Source of the DNA: Cherax quadricarinatus
Taxonomy: Eukaryota; Arthropoda; Malacostraca; Decapoda; Parastacidae
Length of the DNA stretch: 64,000 bases
Assembly (NCBI RefSeq): GCF_038502225.1
Contig: NC_091383.1
Coordinates: 1,475,001-1,539,000 of the forward strand
Direction: 5' to 3'
Within the stretch, counting starts at the first letter, position 1. The number at the start of each line of letters is the position of its first letter. Made by a program: the position numbers and the translations under genes. Below are positions 1-11,854 of this stretch, one piece after another. The notes below the pieces were generated by a model, which made no database searches, was not told where the DNA came from, and worked only from the letters and a program-made list of their open reading frames with translations.

Positions 1-2056
1 ACCTAGCAGTAAATAGGTACTGGGTGTTAGTTGAGTGTTGTGGGTGGCATCCTGGGCAAGGTGAGACGTATGGGCAAGTCACCTTACACCTGCTGTCACT
101 GTTCACCTAGCAGTAAATAGGTACCTGGGTGTTAGTTGAGTGTTGTGGGTAGCATCCTGGGCAAGGTGAGACGTATGGGCAAGTCACCTTACACCTGCTG
201 TCACTGTTCACCTAGCAGTAAATAGGTACCTGGGTGTTAGTTGAGTGTTGTGGGTGGCATCCTGGGCAAGGTGAGACGTATGGGCAAGTCACCTTACACC
301 TGCTGTCACTGTTCACCTAGCAGTAAATAGGTACCTGGGTGTTAGTTGAGTGTTGTGGGTAGCATCCTGGGCAAGGTGAGACGTATGGGCAAGTCACCTT
401 ACACCTGCTGTCACTGTTCACCTAGCAGTAAATAGGTACCTGGGTGTTAGTTGAGTGTTGTGGGTGGCATCCTGGGCAAGGTGAGACGTATGGGCAAGTC
501 ACCTTACACCTGCTGTCACTGTTCACCTAGCAGTAAATAGGTACCTGGGTGTTAGTTGAGTGTTGTGGGTGGCATCCTGGGCAAGGTGAGACGTATGGGT
601 AAGTCACCTTACACCTGCTGCCACTGTTCACCTAGCAATAAATAGGTACCTGGGTGTTAGTTGAGTGTTGTGGGTGGCATCCTGGGCAGGGTGAGACGTA
701 TGGGCAAGTCACCTTACACCTGCTGTCACTGTTCACCTAGCAGTAAATAGGTACCTGGGTGTTAGTTGAGTGTTGTGGGTGGCATCCTGGGCAAGGTGAG
801 ACGTATGGGTAAGTCACCTTACACCTGCTGCCACTGTTCACCTAGCAATAAATAGGTACCTGGGTGTTAGTTGAGTGTTGTGGGTGGCATCCTGGGCAGG
901 GTGAGACGTATGGGCAAGTCACCTTACACCTGCTGTCACTGTTCACCTAGCAGTAAATAGGTACCTGGGTGTTAGTTGAGTGTTGTGGGTAGCATCCTGG
1001 GCAAGGTGAGACGTATGGGCAAGTCACCTTACACCTGCTGTCACTGTTCACCTAGCAGTAAATAGGTACCTGGGTGTTAGTTGAGTGTTGTGGGTGGCAT
1101 CCTGGGCAAGGTGAGACGTATGGGCAAGTCACCTTACACCTGCTGTCACTGTTCACCTAGCAGTAAATAGGTACCTGGGTGTTAGTTGAGTGTTGTGGGT
1201 AGCATCCTGGGCAAGGTGAGACGTATGGGCAAGTCACCTTACACCTGCTGTCACTGTTCACCTAGCAGTAAATAGGTACCTGGGTGTTAGCAGTGTTGTG
1301 GGTGGCATCCTGGGCAAGGTGAGACGTATGGGCAAGTCACCTTACACCTGCTGTCACTGTTCACCTAGCAGTAAATAGGTACCTGGGTGTTAGTTGAGTG
1401 TTGTGGGTGGCATCCTGGGCAAGGTGAGACGTATGGGTAAGTCACCTTACACCTGCTGCCACTGTTCACCTAGCAATAAATAGGTACCTGGGTGTTAGTT
1501 GAGTGTTGTGGGTGGCATCCTGGGCAGGGTGAGACGTATGGGCAAGTCACCTTACACCTGCTGTCACTGTTCACCTAGCAGTAAATAGGTACCTGGGTGT
1601 TAGTTGAGTGTTGTGGGTAGCATCCTGGGCAGGGTGAGACGTATGGGCAAGTCACCTTACACCTGCTGTCACTGTTCACCTAGCAGTAAATAGGTACCTG
1701 GGTGTTAGTTGTGTGTTGTGAGTGGCATCCTGGGCAGGGTGAGACGTATGGGCAAGTCACCTTACACCTGCTGTCACTGTTCACCTAGCAGTAAATAGGT
1801 ACCTGGGTGTTAGTTGAGTGTTGTGGGTGGCATCCTGGGCAGGGTGAGACGTATGGGCAAGTCACCTTACACCTGCTGTCACTGTTCACCTAGCAGTAAA
1901 TAGGTACCTGGATGTTAGTTGAGTGTTGTGGGTGGCATCCTGGGCAGGGTGAGACGTATGGGCAAGTCACGTTACACCTGCTGCCACTGTTCACCTAGCA
2001 GTAAATAGGTACCTGGGTGTTAGTTGAGTGTTGTGGGTGGCATCCTGGGGAAGAGG
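1..2056. repeat. 105-bp satellite array derived from a SINE body
   Basis: About 19.5 head-to-tail units of about 105 bp, starting at the window edge, so the array probably extends upstream. Each unit contains AATAGGTACCTGGGTGTTAG and GGCATCCTGGG. The same words occur once, in the same order, in the SINE at 11395-11690 and in reverse complement in the SINE at 36471-36722, so the array is an amplified SINE segment. Units differ at only a few positions (GTGGGTGG versus GTGGGTAG, GGGCAAGG versus GGGCAGGG). No gene is seen here. It lies in the intron upstream of the first visible channel exon. Confidence 0.9.
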
Positions 2057-2456
2057 ATCTACTGACCACAAAGGCAGTAAGCCACTCTGGCTTAAAAACA
2101 CAATCCCTGCTCTAAGAGTGGGAGCGAATGAAGTTTGATCTGAGGAAGAGGATGGATGGCTCCAACTCCTTGGATCAAGGTCCATATAGTAGTACAAAAG
2201 CTCCTTCCCCCTTTTAAATGGTAAGGGGACGTAGAGAGTGCTCCCTTTGTGATCTTAAAGCTGATATACCACCCTGTTCACGTTACTGATGGCCCCTCCT
2301 CTCTCGGGTCTTTGGTGCTTTTACAGAGACCTTGGTCCCAGGAGCTAGAGCTACACTCCCTTGCCTAGGGTCAAGCCTGAAATCTCCATTCCAGGAAATT
2401 TTTAACCCCAGATTTTTAATACCTTCTTCAGAATCCTCTCCAGCCTCACTCGGCAG
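2057..2456. other. Intron sequence with a diverged dispersed repeat
   Basis: Non-coding stretch between the satellite and exon 1. Positions 2125-2185 contain GGATGGCTCCAACTCCTTGG, which resembles the repeat at about 41930-42110 and 61440-61510 (family with CCAATTCCTTGGATCA). The last 50 bases are pyrimidine-rich with CAG at 2454-2456, the likely splice acceptor of exon 1. No other feature is seen. Confidence 0.5.
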
Positions 2457-2675
2457 CGCCTCTTCCAGAATACAAGACCGCCAGCATCCAGAAGTCAAGA
2501 TTCATCTTAACGCACTATGGGATGCTAAAGACCTGCTGGGACCTGGTCATCCTACTGGCTACCTTCTACGTGGCCGTCACTGTGCCCTACAACGCTGCCT
2601 TCCTGGTCAACACCAACCAACAGGACAAACCAACCATTGTTCCTGACGTTGTGGTTGAGGCACTCTTTCTGGTTG
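2457..2675 (+). CDS. Elk: Elk-type K+ channel, exon 1 of window (pre-S1, S1, start of S2)
   Basis: First visible exon of a voltage-gated potassium channel of the EAG superfamily. It encodes LPEYKTASIQKSRFILTHYG, then the S1 helix with TCWDLVILLATFYVAVTVPY, an S1-S2 loop, and the beginning of S2 ending in VVVEALFLV. PEYK followed by Q-K-S-R-F-I-L leading into a W-D S1 helix is a hallmark of EAG/ERG/ELK channels, and the later exons fit ELK best. The donor at 2676 is GTGAGT and leaves phase 1, which joins exactly to exon 2. The acceptor is less certain: CAG at 2454-2456 is my choice, AG at 2467-2468 an alternative. No initiator Met is expected because the PAS-domain exons lie upstream of the window. 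Reading on past 2675 enters the microsatellite and is not coding. Confidence 0.9.
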
Positions 2676-2696
2676 GTGAGTGCTGTCCCAAACATT

Positions 2697-3296
<600 letters not shown>

Positions 3297-3429
3297 AGAT
3301 ATAACTTATACAGACCATAGCTGACATCAGTGACACACTATATAGAAAGTCCCGGTTATACAGATACTTTATTATCACATTAGTGGTACACAATACTGAC
3401 AGAATTGATGAATTATATACAGGTACAGC

Positions 3430-3608
3430 ACTTGTCTGGGTATTGTTACGTTGATGAATTATTGTTGATACATGTCCAGCACCTGGGGGACTGATTACCT
3501 CATCTACCACTATCTCCCGTATCTCTTCATTGAACCGATAAAGACACTGGTGGGCGAAACGTCCTCAGAATAAAGATACTCGGGTGTTACACCTGTGTCT
3601 TTATCAAA
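3430..3608 (+). mobile_element. Single arm of the GGGCGAAACG palindromic element family
   Basis: Contains GGGACTGATTACCTCATC at about 3488, CGATAAAGACACTGGTGGGC then GAAACG at about 3536-3562, and AATAAAGATAC. This order is shared with the palindromic copies at 26511-26884, 56321-56895 and 60491-60774. The elements resemble Penelope-like terminal repeats with a hammerhead-like core. In this copy the core is degenerate (CCGATAA instead of CTGATGA). Only one arm is present. Confidence 0.55.
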
Positions 3609-3654
3609 TATTTATTATTTTCACTAAGACACCATATATTGACTTTTTCTCTTT

Positions 3655-3770
3655 CCTGACAAACACTACTCTTGCCTCCTCCTATTCTTCTTCCTCTTCC
3701 TCCTACTCTTCCTCCTCCTCCTCCTACTCCTCCTCCTCTTCTTGTTCTATAACTTCCCTCTGCTCCAGTT
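3655..3770. repeat. Polypyrimidine TCC/TTC tract
   Basis: Low-complexity CTCCTC/TTCTTC run on the plus strand. The remainder, 3771-3880, shows nothing recognisable. Confidence 0.8.
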
Positions 3771-3880
3771 ATCAGACGACTGATAATAACCGGAGTTCCT
3801 TACTATTGTTTTGGTTAATTAATTTCAGAGATAATTTATATGAGACTAAATGTACACTTTAACTGACGTAAACTGTGTGT

Positions 3881-5971
3881 ACTCACCTAATTGTGGTTGC
3901 AGGGGTCGAGACTCAGCTCCTGGCCCCGCCTCTTCACTGATCGCTACTGGGTCCTCTCCCTCTCTGCTTCCCGAGCTTTGTCATACCTCTTCTTAAAACT
4001 ATGTATGGTTCCTGCCTCCACTACTTCACTTGCTAGGCTATTCCACTTGCTGACAACTCTATGACTGAAGAAATACGTCCTAACGTCTCTGTGACTCGTC
4101 TGAGTCTTCAGCTTCCAGTTGTGACCCCTTGTTTCTGTGTCCCCTCTCTGGAACATCTTATCTCTGTCCACCTTGTCTATTCCCCGCAGTATCTTGTATG
4201 TCGTTATCATGTCTCTCCTGACCCTTCTGTCCTCCAGTGTCGTCAGTCCAATTTCCCTCAACCTTTCCTCGTACGACATTCCCCTGAGCTCTGGGACTAG
4301 CCTTGTTGCAAACCTTTGTACTTTCTCTAACTTCTTGACGTGCTTGACCAGGTGTGGGTTCCAGACTGGTGCTGCATACTCCAGTATGGGCCTAACATAC
4401 ACAGTGTACAGTGTCTTGAACGATTCCTTATTAAGGTATCGGAACGCTATTCTCAGGTTTGCCAGGCGTCCGTATGCTGCAGCAGTTATTTGGTTAATGT
4501 GTGCCTCCGGTGACGTGCTCGGTGTTATGGTCACCCCAAGGTCTTTCTCCCTCAGTGAGGTCTGTAGTCTTTGTCCACCTAGTCTATACTCTGTCTGTGG
4601 TCTTCTTTGCCCCTCCCCAATCTTCATGACTTTCCATTTGGCAGGGTTGAATTCGAGAAGCCAATTTCTGGACCACATGTCCAGCCTGTCCAGGTCTCTT
4701 TGCAGTCCTGCCTCATCCTCATCCGATTTAATTCTTCTCATCAGCTTCACATCATCTGCGAATAGGGACACTTCAGAGTCTCTTCCTTCCATCATGTCAT
4801 TCGCATATATCAAAAATAGCACTGGTCCTAGAACTGACCCCTGTGGGACCCCGCTCGTTACAGGCACCCACTGTGATACCTCATCACGTACCATGACTCG
4901 TTGTTGCCTCCCTGTCAGGTATTCTCTGATCCATTGCAGTGCCCTTCCTGTTATACGAGCCTGATCCTCCAGCTTCTGCACTAATCTCTTGTGAGGAACT
5001 CTGTCAAAAGCCTTCCTGCAGTCCAGAAAAATGCAATCAACCCACCCCTCTCTCTCGTGTCTTACTTCTGTTACCTTGTCATAAAACTCCAGAAGGTTTG
5101 TGACACAGGATTTGCCTTCTATGAATCCGTGCTGGTTGTTGTTTATAATCATGTGTCGTTCCAGGTGCTCCACCACTCTCCTCCTGATAATCTTCTCCAT
5201 GACTTTGTATACTATACACATCAGAGACACTGGTCTGTAGTTTAGTGCCTCGTTTCTGTCTCCTTTCTTACAAATGGGGACTACATTTGCTGTCTTCCAT
5301 TTCTCAGGTAGTTGCCCAGTTTCAAGGGATGAATTGAAGATTGTGGTTAGGGGCACGCACAGCATCTCTGATCCTTCTCTAAGGACCCACGGGGAGATGT
5401 TGTCCGGACCCCTCGCCTTTGAGGTATCGGGGTCACTTAGCAGCTTCTGCACCTCCTCCTCCGTTGTTTGTATGGCATCCAGCACCTGTTGGTGTACTCC
5501 CTGTTGGTATTCTCTGTGCTGTCTTCTCAGAGCCATTCCTGTCTCTACTGTAAATAACTCCTTAAATCTCATGTTGAGCTCCTCACATACCTCGTGATCA
5601 TTTCTTGTGAGTTCCCCACCTTCTTACCTCAGCCTGATCACCTGGTCTTTGACTGTTGTCTTCCTCCTAATGTGGCTGTACAGCAGTTTTGGGTCAGACT
5701 TGACTTTCGATGCTATGTTGTTTTCATACTGTCTCTGGGCCTCCCTCCTTATCTGTACATATTCGTTCCTGGCTCTTCGACTAATCTCCATATTTTCCTG
5801 TGTTCTTCGCCTTCTGTACTTTTTCCATTCTCTATTGCACTTGGTTTTTGCCTCCCTACACCGTCGGGTAAACCAATGACTCGTTCTGGTCTTCCCATTA
5901 TTTCTGTTGCCCTTGGGAACAAACCTTTCCTCTGCCTCCTTGCATTATGTTGTTACGTATTCCATCATTTC

Positions 5972-5975
<4 letters not shown>
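3881..5975 (-). mobile_element. 5'-truncated non-LTR retrotransposon (LINE), minus strand
   Basis: Copy of the same LINE family as 6562-9566, in opposite orientation. The 3' end, read on the minus strand, carries the family tail CCACAATTAGGTGAGTAC at about 3883-3900. The 5' end fades into a GA/CAGA microsatellite at about 5975 and corresponds to position about 7450 of the plus-strand copy, so the endonuclease half is missing. An in-frame TAA at 5624-5626 interrupts the frame upstream of the reverse transcriptase. Confidence 0.93.
3944..5572 (-). pseudogene. LINE reverse transcriptase fragment
   Basis: A 542-residue open frame covering the reverse transcriptase domain and C-terminal region of a non-LTR retrotransposon. 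Visible motifs are LNYRPVSL, the catalytic-Asp motif FLDCRKAFDRVPHKR (motif A), SGVPQGSVLGPVLFLIY (motif B) and LFADDVKL (motif C, FADD form of the YxDD box). The C-terminal part includes YVRPILEYAAPVWNPH, common in Jockey/CR1-type elements. The endonuclease domain is absent because the element is 5'-truncated, and a stop at 5624-5626 cuts the frame upstream. It differs from the plus-strand copy at scattered residues (CRKAFDR versus CRKAFDT), so it is an older relative. The apparent start at 5572 is an internal Met, not the true start. It would not be mobile on its own. Confidence 0.92.
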
Positions 5976-6043
<68 letters not shown>

Positions 6044-6052
6044 GAGTCTGAC
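5976..6052. repeat. (GA)n(CAGA)n microsatellite
   Basis: Runs of GA followed by eight or so ACAG units, abutting the truncated 5' end of the minus-strand LINE. Confidence 0.95.
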
Positions 6053-6064
6053 CCACTAATAACT

Positions 6065-6310
6065 TAGCTTACAATACCCCCAGCAAATGTTTCTCCAGTT
6101 TACGATACCCCCAGCTAACGTTACCCCAGCTAACGTTACCCCAGCTAACGTTAACCCAGCTTACGATACCCTCAGCTAACTTTACGCCCAGATAATGTAA
6201 CCCCCAACTTACAATACCCAAAGCTAACGTAACACCCAACTTACAATACCCCCAGCTAACGTAACCCCCAACTTACAATACCCCTAGCCAACGATACCAG
6301 CAGCCAGCAT
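6065..6310. repeat. Degenerate tandem repeat, CCCCAGCTAACGT motif
   Basis: Imperfect units alternating CAGCTAACGTTACCCC and CAACTTACAATACCC. Unit length varies. Positions 6311-6477 are AT-rich with nothing recognisable. Confidence 0.75.
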
Positions 6311-6477
6311 ATCTCATGTATATTAGCCGATAATAAAATTCCAGCATAACTTACGACCTCATTAGTCGTCCACAAGCCACTCTAATTAAACATTCATTGA
6401 GGAATTACATACGTCATTAAGATTATTCAGATTATTCAGTAAATTCAATCTGACAAGATTACGTTGTTGACACGCAC

Positions 6478-6479
6478 AG

Positions 6480-6561
<82 letters not shown>
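6478..6561. repeat. (CA)n microsatellite
   Basis: About 40 CA dinucleotides immediately 5' of the plus-strand LINE. It is read in frame with the endonuclease but is not part of a real protein. Confidence 0.97.
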
Positions 6562-6562
<1 letters not shown>

Positions 6563-9500
6563 GATCCCTCTGTTTCCACCCCCAGCACCACAGTTACAGT
6601 ATTAGAACAGAAGTTGAAGGTTTGGTACACAAATCCAGATGGATTAACGAATAAACATGAGGAATGGCAAGAAAGAATCAATGAGAAGTCCCCAGACATC
6701 ATAGCAGTTACAGAAACAAAACTCATGGAGACAATAACAGATGCAATCTTCCCACCAAGATACCAGATCATGAGGAAAGATAGAAGGAGCAGGGGGGGAG
6801 GTGGGGTTGCTCTGCTCGTAAAAAACAGATGGAAATTCGAGAAAATGGAAGGAATATATGAGACGGGAGAAAGAGACTACATAGCAGGTACACTTCAGTC
6901 TGGGGAACACAAAGTGGTCATTGCAGTGATGTATAATCCACCACAGAACTGCAGGAGGCCAAGAGAGGAATATGAAGAGAGCAACAGAGCAATGGTGGAC
7001 ACACTTGCTGAGGTGGCAAGAAGAGCTCACTCCAGCAGAGCAAAGTTGCTGGTTATGGGGGATTTCAACCACAGGGAGATTGACTGGGAAAATCTGTAGC
7101 CACATGGGGGTCCCGAAACATGGAGAGCCAGGATGTTGGACGTGGTGCTGGAAAACCTCATGCACCAACATGTTAAGGACACTACCAGAGTGAGAGGGGA
7201 GGATGAACCAGCAAGATTGGACCTTGTGTTCACCCTGGGCAGCTCAGACATTGAGGACATCAAGTATGAGAGTCCCCTAGGAGCTAGTGACCACGTGGTT
7301 CTGTGCTTTGAATACATAGTAGAGCTGCAAGTGGAGAGAATAACAGGAGTTGAATGGGAAAAGCCTGAATATAAAAGAGGGGACTACATAGGGTTGAAGA
7401 ACTTCCTGCAGGAGGTCCAGTGGGACAGAGAACTGGCAGGAAAGCCAGTAAATGAAATGATGGAATATGTAACAACAAAATGCAAGGAGGCAGTGGAAAG
7501 GTTTATTCCCAAGGGCAACAGTAACAACGGGAAGACCAGAACGAGCCCCTGGTTTACCCGACGGTGTAAGGAGGCAAAAACAAAGTGCAATAGAGAATGG
7601 AAAAAGTACAGAAGGCAGAGAACACATGAAAATAGGGAGATCAGTCGCAGAGCCAGGAATGAGTACGCACAGGTAAGGAGGGAGGCCCAGCGACAGTATG
7701 AAAATGACATAGCATCGAGAATCAAGACTGACCCGAAACTGTTGTATAGCCACATCAGGAGGAAGAAAACAGTCAAAGACCAGGTGATCAGATTAAGGAC
7801 AGAAGGTGGAGAACTCACAAGAAATGATCAGGAGGTATGTGAGGAGCTGAACAGGAGATTTAAGGAAGTTTTTACAGTAGAGACAGGAAGGGCTGTGGGA
7901 AGACAGCACAGAAGGGAACATCAAGAGGAAATATACCAACAAGTGTTGGATGACATACGAACAACTGAGGAGGAGGTGAAGAAGCTCATAAGTGACCTTG
8001 ACACCTCAAAGGCGATGGGACCGGACAACATCTCCCCATGGGTCCTTAGAGAAGGAGCAGAGATGCTGTGCGTGCCTCTAACCACAATCTTCAACACATC
8101 CCTTGAAACTGGGCAACTACCCGAGAAATGGAAGACAGCTAATGTAGTCCCCATATTTAAGAAAGGAAACAGAAACGAGGCACTAAACTACAGACCTGTG
8201 TCTCTGACATGTATTGTGTGCAAAGTCATGGAGAAGATTATCAGGAAGAGAGTGGTCGAACACCTGGAAAGGAACAAGATTATAAATGAAAACCAGCATG
8301 GGTTCATGGAAGGCAAATCTTGTATCACAAACCTCCTGGAGTTTTATGACAAGGTAACAGAAGGAAGACACGAGAGAGAGGGGTGGGTAGATTGCGTTTT
8401 CCTAGACTGCAGGAAGGCCTTTGACACAGTTCCCCACAAGAGATTAGTGCAGAAGCTGGAGGATCATGCGCACATAAAAGGGAGGGTACTGCAATGGATA
8501 AGGGAATACCTGACAGGGAGGCAGCAACGAGTCATGGTACTTGAAGAGGTATCACAGTGGGCGCCTGTTACGAGCGGGGTCCCACAGGGGTCAGTTCTAG
8601 GACCAGTGCTATTTTTGATATATGTGAACGACATGATGGAAGGAATAGACTCTGAAGTGTCCCTGTTCGCAGATGACGTGAAGTTGACGAGAAGAATTAA
8701 ATCGGACGAGGATGAGGCAGGACTGCAAAGAGACCTGGAGAGGCTGGACATGTGGTCCAGTAACTGGCTTCTCGAATTCAATCCAGCCAAATGCAAAGTC
8801 ATGAAGATTGGGGAGGGGCAAAGAAGACCGCAGACAGAGTATAGGCTAGGTGGACAAAGACAACAGACCTCACTCAGGGAGAAAGACCTTGGGGTGACCA
8901 TAACACCGAGCACATCACCGGAGGCACACATCAACCAAATAACCGCTGCAACATACCGGCGCCTGGCAAACCTGAGAATAGCGTTCCGATACCTTAAAAA
9001 GGAATCGTTCAAGACACTGTACACTGTGTATGTTAGGCCCATACTGGAGTATGCAGCACCAGTCTGGAACCCACACCTGGTCAAGCACGTCAAGAAGTTA
9101 GAGAAAGTACAAAGGTTTGCAACAAGGCTAGTCCCAGAGCTCAAGGGAATGTCGTACGAAGATAGGTTAAGGGAAATCGGACTGACGACACTGGAGGACA
9201 GAAGGGTCAGGGGAGACATGATAACGACATACAAGATACTGCGGGGAATAGACAAGGTGGACAGAGATAGGATGTTCCAGAGAGGGGACACAGGGACAAG
9301 GGGTCACAACTGGAAGCTGAAGACTCAGACGAGTCACAGGGACGTTAGGAAGTATTTCTTCAGTCATAGAGTTGTCAGCAAGTGGAATAGCCTAGCAAGT
9401 GAAGTAGTGGAGGCAGGAACCATACATAGTTTTAAGAAGAGGTATGACAAAGCTCAGGAAGCAGAGAGAGAGAGGACCCAGTAGCGATCAGTGAAGAGGC

Positions 9501-9566
9501 GGGGCCAGGAGCTGAGTCTCGACCCCTGCAACCACAATTAGGTGAGCACAATTAGGTGAGCACACA
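6562..9566 (+). mobile_element. Near-complete non-LTR retrotransposon (endonuclease + RT)
   Basis: About 3 kb LINE with apurinic-like endonuclease, linker, reverse transcriptase and C-terminal region in one frame, interrupted by a single in-frame stop at 7097-7099. The 3' UTR after 9484 ends in a short tandem tail of AATTAGGTGAGCAC units (9537-9562). A tail of short direct repeats rather than poly-A is typical of CR1-like elements. No gag-like ORF1 is present, so it is 5'-truncated or belongs to a single-ORF family. A (CA)n tract sits at the 5' junction. Confidence 0.93.
6605..9484 (+). pseudogene. LINE endonuclease-reverse transcriptase ORF with one nonsense codon
   Basis: The frame is open on both sides of a TAG at 7097-7099, so the two halves (6605-7096 and 7100-9484) form one product broken by a point mutation. 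The endonuclease shows VWYTNPDGL near its start, the catalytic Glu motif VTETKL, RGGGGVALLVK, VMGDFNHREIDW (about 7052-7087) and LGASDHVVL (about 7280-7306), the GDFN and SDH motifs of APE-type endonucleases. The reverse transcriptase shows LNYRPVSL, FLDCRKAFDTVPH, SGVPQGSVLGPVLFLIY and LFADDVKL (about 8663-8686). The C-terminus matches the minus-strand copy. Clade assignment (CR1/Jockey-like) is from motifs only. The start cannot be placed: codons before 6605 run into the CA tract. Confidence 0.92.
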
Positions 9567-10173
9567 CATACGGGCGCCTGGCAAACCTGAGAATAGCGTT
9601 CCGATACCTTAATAAGGAATCGTTCAAGACACTGTACACTGTGTATGTTAGGCCCATACTGGAGTATGCAGCACCAGTCTGGAACCCACACCTGGTCAAG
9701 CACGTCAAGAAGTTAGAGAAAGTACAAAGATTTGCAACAAGGCTAGTCCCAGAGCTCAAGGGAATGTCGTACGAGGAAAGGTTGAGGGAAATTGGACTGA
9801 CGACACTGGAGGACAGAAGGGTCAGGGGAGACATGATAACGACATACAAGATACTGCGGGGAATAGACAAGGTGGACAGAGATAGGATGTTCCAGAGAGG
9901 GGACACAGATACAAGGGGTCACAACTGGAAGCTGAAGACTCAGACGAGTCACAGAGACGTTAGGAAGTATTTCTTCAGTCATAGAGTTGTCAGCAAGTGG
10001 AATAGCCTAGCAAGTGAAGTAGTGGAGGCAGGAACCATACATAGTTTTAAGAAGAGGTATGACAAAGCTCGGGAAGCAGAGAGGGAGAGGACCTAGTAGC
10101 GATCAGTGAAGAGGTGGGGCCAGGAGCTGAGTCTCGACCCCTGCAACCACAATTAGGTGAGTACAATTAGGTG

Positions 10174-10177
<4 letters not shown>
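9567..10177 (+). mobile_element. 5'-truncated LINE 3' end, tandem with previous copy
   Basis: The last 600 bp of the same LINE family (open frame 9641-10096 starting at YVRPILEYAAPVWNPH), beginning directly after the tail repeats of the preceding element and ending in its own AATTAGGTGAGTAC tail (about 10152-10177). It is very similar in sequence to the copy before it. Insertion of a truncated copy into the tail of another is one explanation; unequal duplication is another. Confidence 0.88.

Positions 10178-10238
<61 letters not shown>
10178..10238. repeat. (CA)n microsatellite at LINE tail
   Basis: About 29 CA units continuing from the GAGTACACAC tail of the LINE copy. Confidence 0.95.
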
Positions 10239-10240
<2 letters not shown>

Positions 10241-10315
10241 CAGATCAAGTGTCTATCCACAGGTGCTTTTCACAACTAGTAACTACTACTACTACACACA
10301 AATAGATAGACAGGC

Positions 10316-11055
10316 TGGTATATATACACTGAGAGGTGTATATCTCAGTGTATATACACTGAGAGGTGTATATCTCAGTGTATATACACTGAGAGGTGTA
10401 TATCTCAGTGTATATACACTGAGAGGTGTATATCTCAGTGTATATACACTGAGAGGTGTATATCTCAGTGTATATACACTGAGAGATGTATATCTCAGTG
10501 TATATACACTGAGAGGTGTATATCTCAGTGTATATACACTGAGAGGTGTATATCTCAGTGTATATACACTGAGAGGTGTATATCTCAGTGTATATACACT
10601 GAGAGGTGTATATCTCAGTGTATATACACTGAGAGGTGTATATCTCAGTGTATATACACTGAGAGGTGTATATCTCAGTGTATATACACTGAGAGATGTA
10701 TATCTCAGTGTATATACACTGAGAGGTGTATATCTCAGTGTATATACACTGAGAGGTGTATATCTCAGTGTATATACACTGAGAGGTGTATATCTCAGTG
10801 TATATACACTGAGAGGTGTATATCTCAGTGTATATACACTGAGAGGTGTATATCTCAGTGTATATAAACTGATAGGTGTATATCTCAGTGTATATACACT
10901 GAGAGGTGTATATCTCAGTGTATATACACTGAGAGGTGTATATCTCAGTGTATATAAACTGATAGGTGTATATCTCAGTGTATATACACTGAGAGGTGTA
11001 TATCTCAGTGTATATAAACTGATAGGTGTATATCTCAGTGTATATACACTGGTAG
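10316..11055. repeat. 30-bp palindromic minisatellite, about 24 units
   Basis: Near-identical 30-bp units. Each contains the inverted repeat TATACACTGAGA / TCTCAGTGTATA separated by an 8-base loop, so every unit can form a hairpin. Variants are rare (GAGATG for GAGGTG; ATAAACTGATAG near the 3' end). Because 30 is a multiple of 3 the array gives a 273-residue repetitive frame (YTLRGVYLSV), which I reject as a gene. A short relative with the same 3' flank (CACTGGTAGTTTACAT) lies at 15330-15480. Confidence 0.95.
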
Positions 11056-11147
11056 TTTACATCAATCAGTATTATAGTTATTAAACTAAATGTTATTTGC
11101 AGCCTTAATAACTACCTTAATAAGCTTTAAATCCAATAAACCAATCA

Positions 11148-11230
<83 letters not shown>
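11148..11230. repeat. (AAT)n microsatellite
   Basis: About 27 AAT units. The flank 11231-11394 is unremarkable except for a stretch near 11340-11395 leading into the SINE. Confidence 0.96.
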
Positions 11231-11394
11231 TATCACCAGTTTCCTTGTCATTATATGTCTTAATTCTAATTTGTGATTATAATCTAACAACGCACATTGA
11301 GACAGCAACACAAGGCTGATTGATCTGTATATTTTGACGTCTTTCTGGGACGCTCTTCAGCAGAAGAGGGTCTCGGAAGGGGGTCGAAATATGG

Positions 11395-11690
11395 AGCTAA
11401 AAGGCAACGCTCTCGCTTCACACGCTGAGGGTCCGGGTTCGATTCCCGTTAAGGGTGAAAACATTGGACGTGTTTAGTTACACCTGTTGTCCTGTTCACC
11501 TAGCAAGTAGGTACCTGGGTGTTAGCCGACTGGTGTGGGTAGCATCCTGGGGGACAATGGAAATAAGTTAGACAGTCCTCGATGACACACTGACTTTCTT
11601 GGGTTATCATGGGTGGCTAACCCTCCAGAGTTAAAAATCCAAGCAATATCTTATCTCACTCGCCCGTCCCGGGCATGTCCATCTTAAATA
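11395..11690 (+). mobile_element. tRNA-derived SINE
   Basis: The head resembles a tRNA gene: CGCTCTCGCTTCACACGCTG followed by an RNA polymerase III B box GGTTCGATTCC at 11436-11446. The body has ACACCTGTTGTCCTGTTCAC, AGGTACCTGGGTGTTAG, GTAGCATCCTGGGGGACAA and GGGTGGCTAACCCTCC. A reverse-oriented copy lies at 36471-36722, and the body is amplified at 1-2056. It is a mobile-element promoter, not a functional tRNA gene: no full cloverleaf can be drawn. Confidence 0.85.
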
Positions 11691-11694
11691 CAAC

Positions 11695-11792
11695 CTACCC
11701 AAGACTCTCCACACTATATATACTCCTATATACACTGTATATAGGAGTATATGTATACACTATATATAGGAGTATATATGTATACACTATAT
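11695..11792. repeat. AT-rich palindromic tract
   Basis: Overlapping TATATAGGAGTATATATG and CTCCTATATACACTGTATAT words form inverted repeats. Low complexity. Confidence 0.6.
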
Positions 11793-11854
11793 ACACCCGT
11801 GTACTCTTTACCCAGAGGTAGATCTAGTTAGTTAAATACCTTGATTATACACCT

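Noticed and set aside
6464..6562. Thr/His repeat as the N-terminus of the LINE protein
   Set aside because: It is the (CA)n microsatellite read in frame with the endonuclease.
11400..11460. Possible tRNA gene
   Set aside because: There is a B box and a tRNA-like head, but no complete cloverleaf, and the sequence continues into the SINE body. The same applies to 58645-58704 and 59891-59947.
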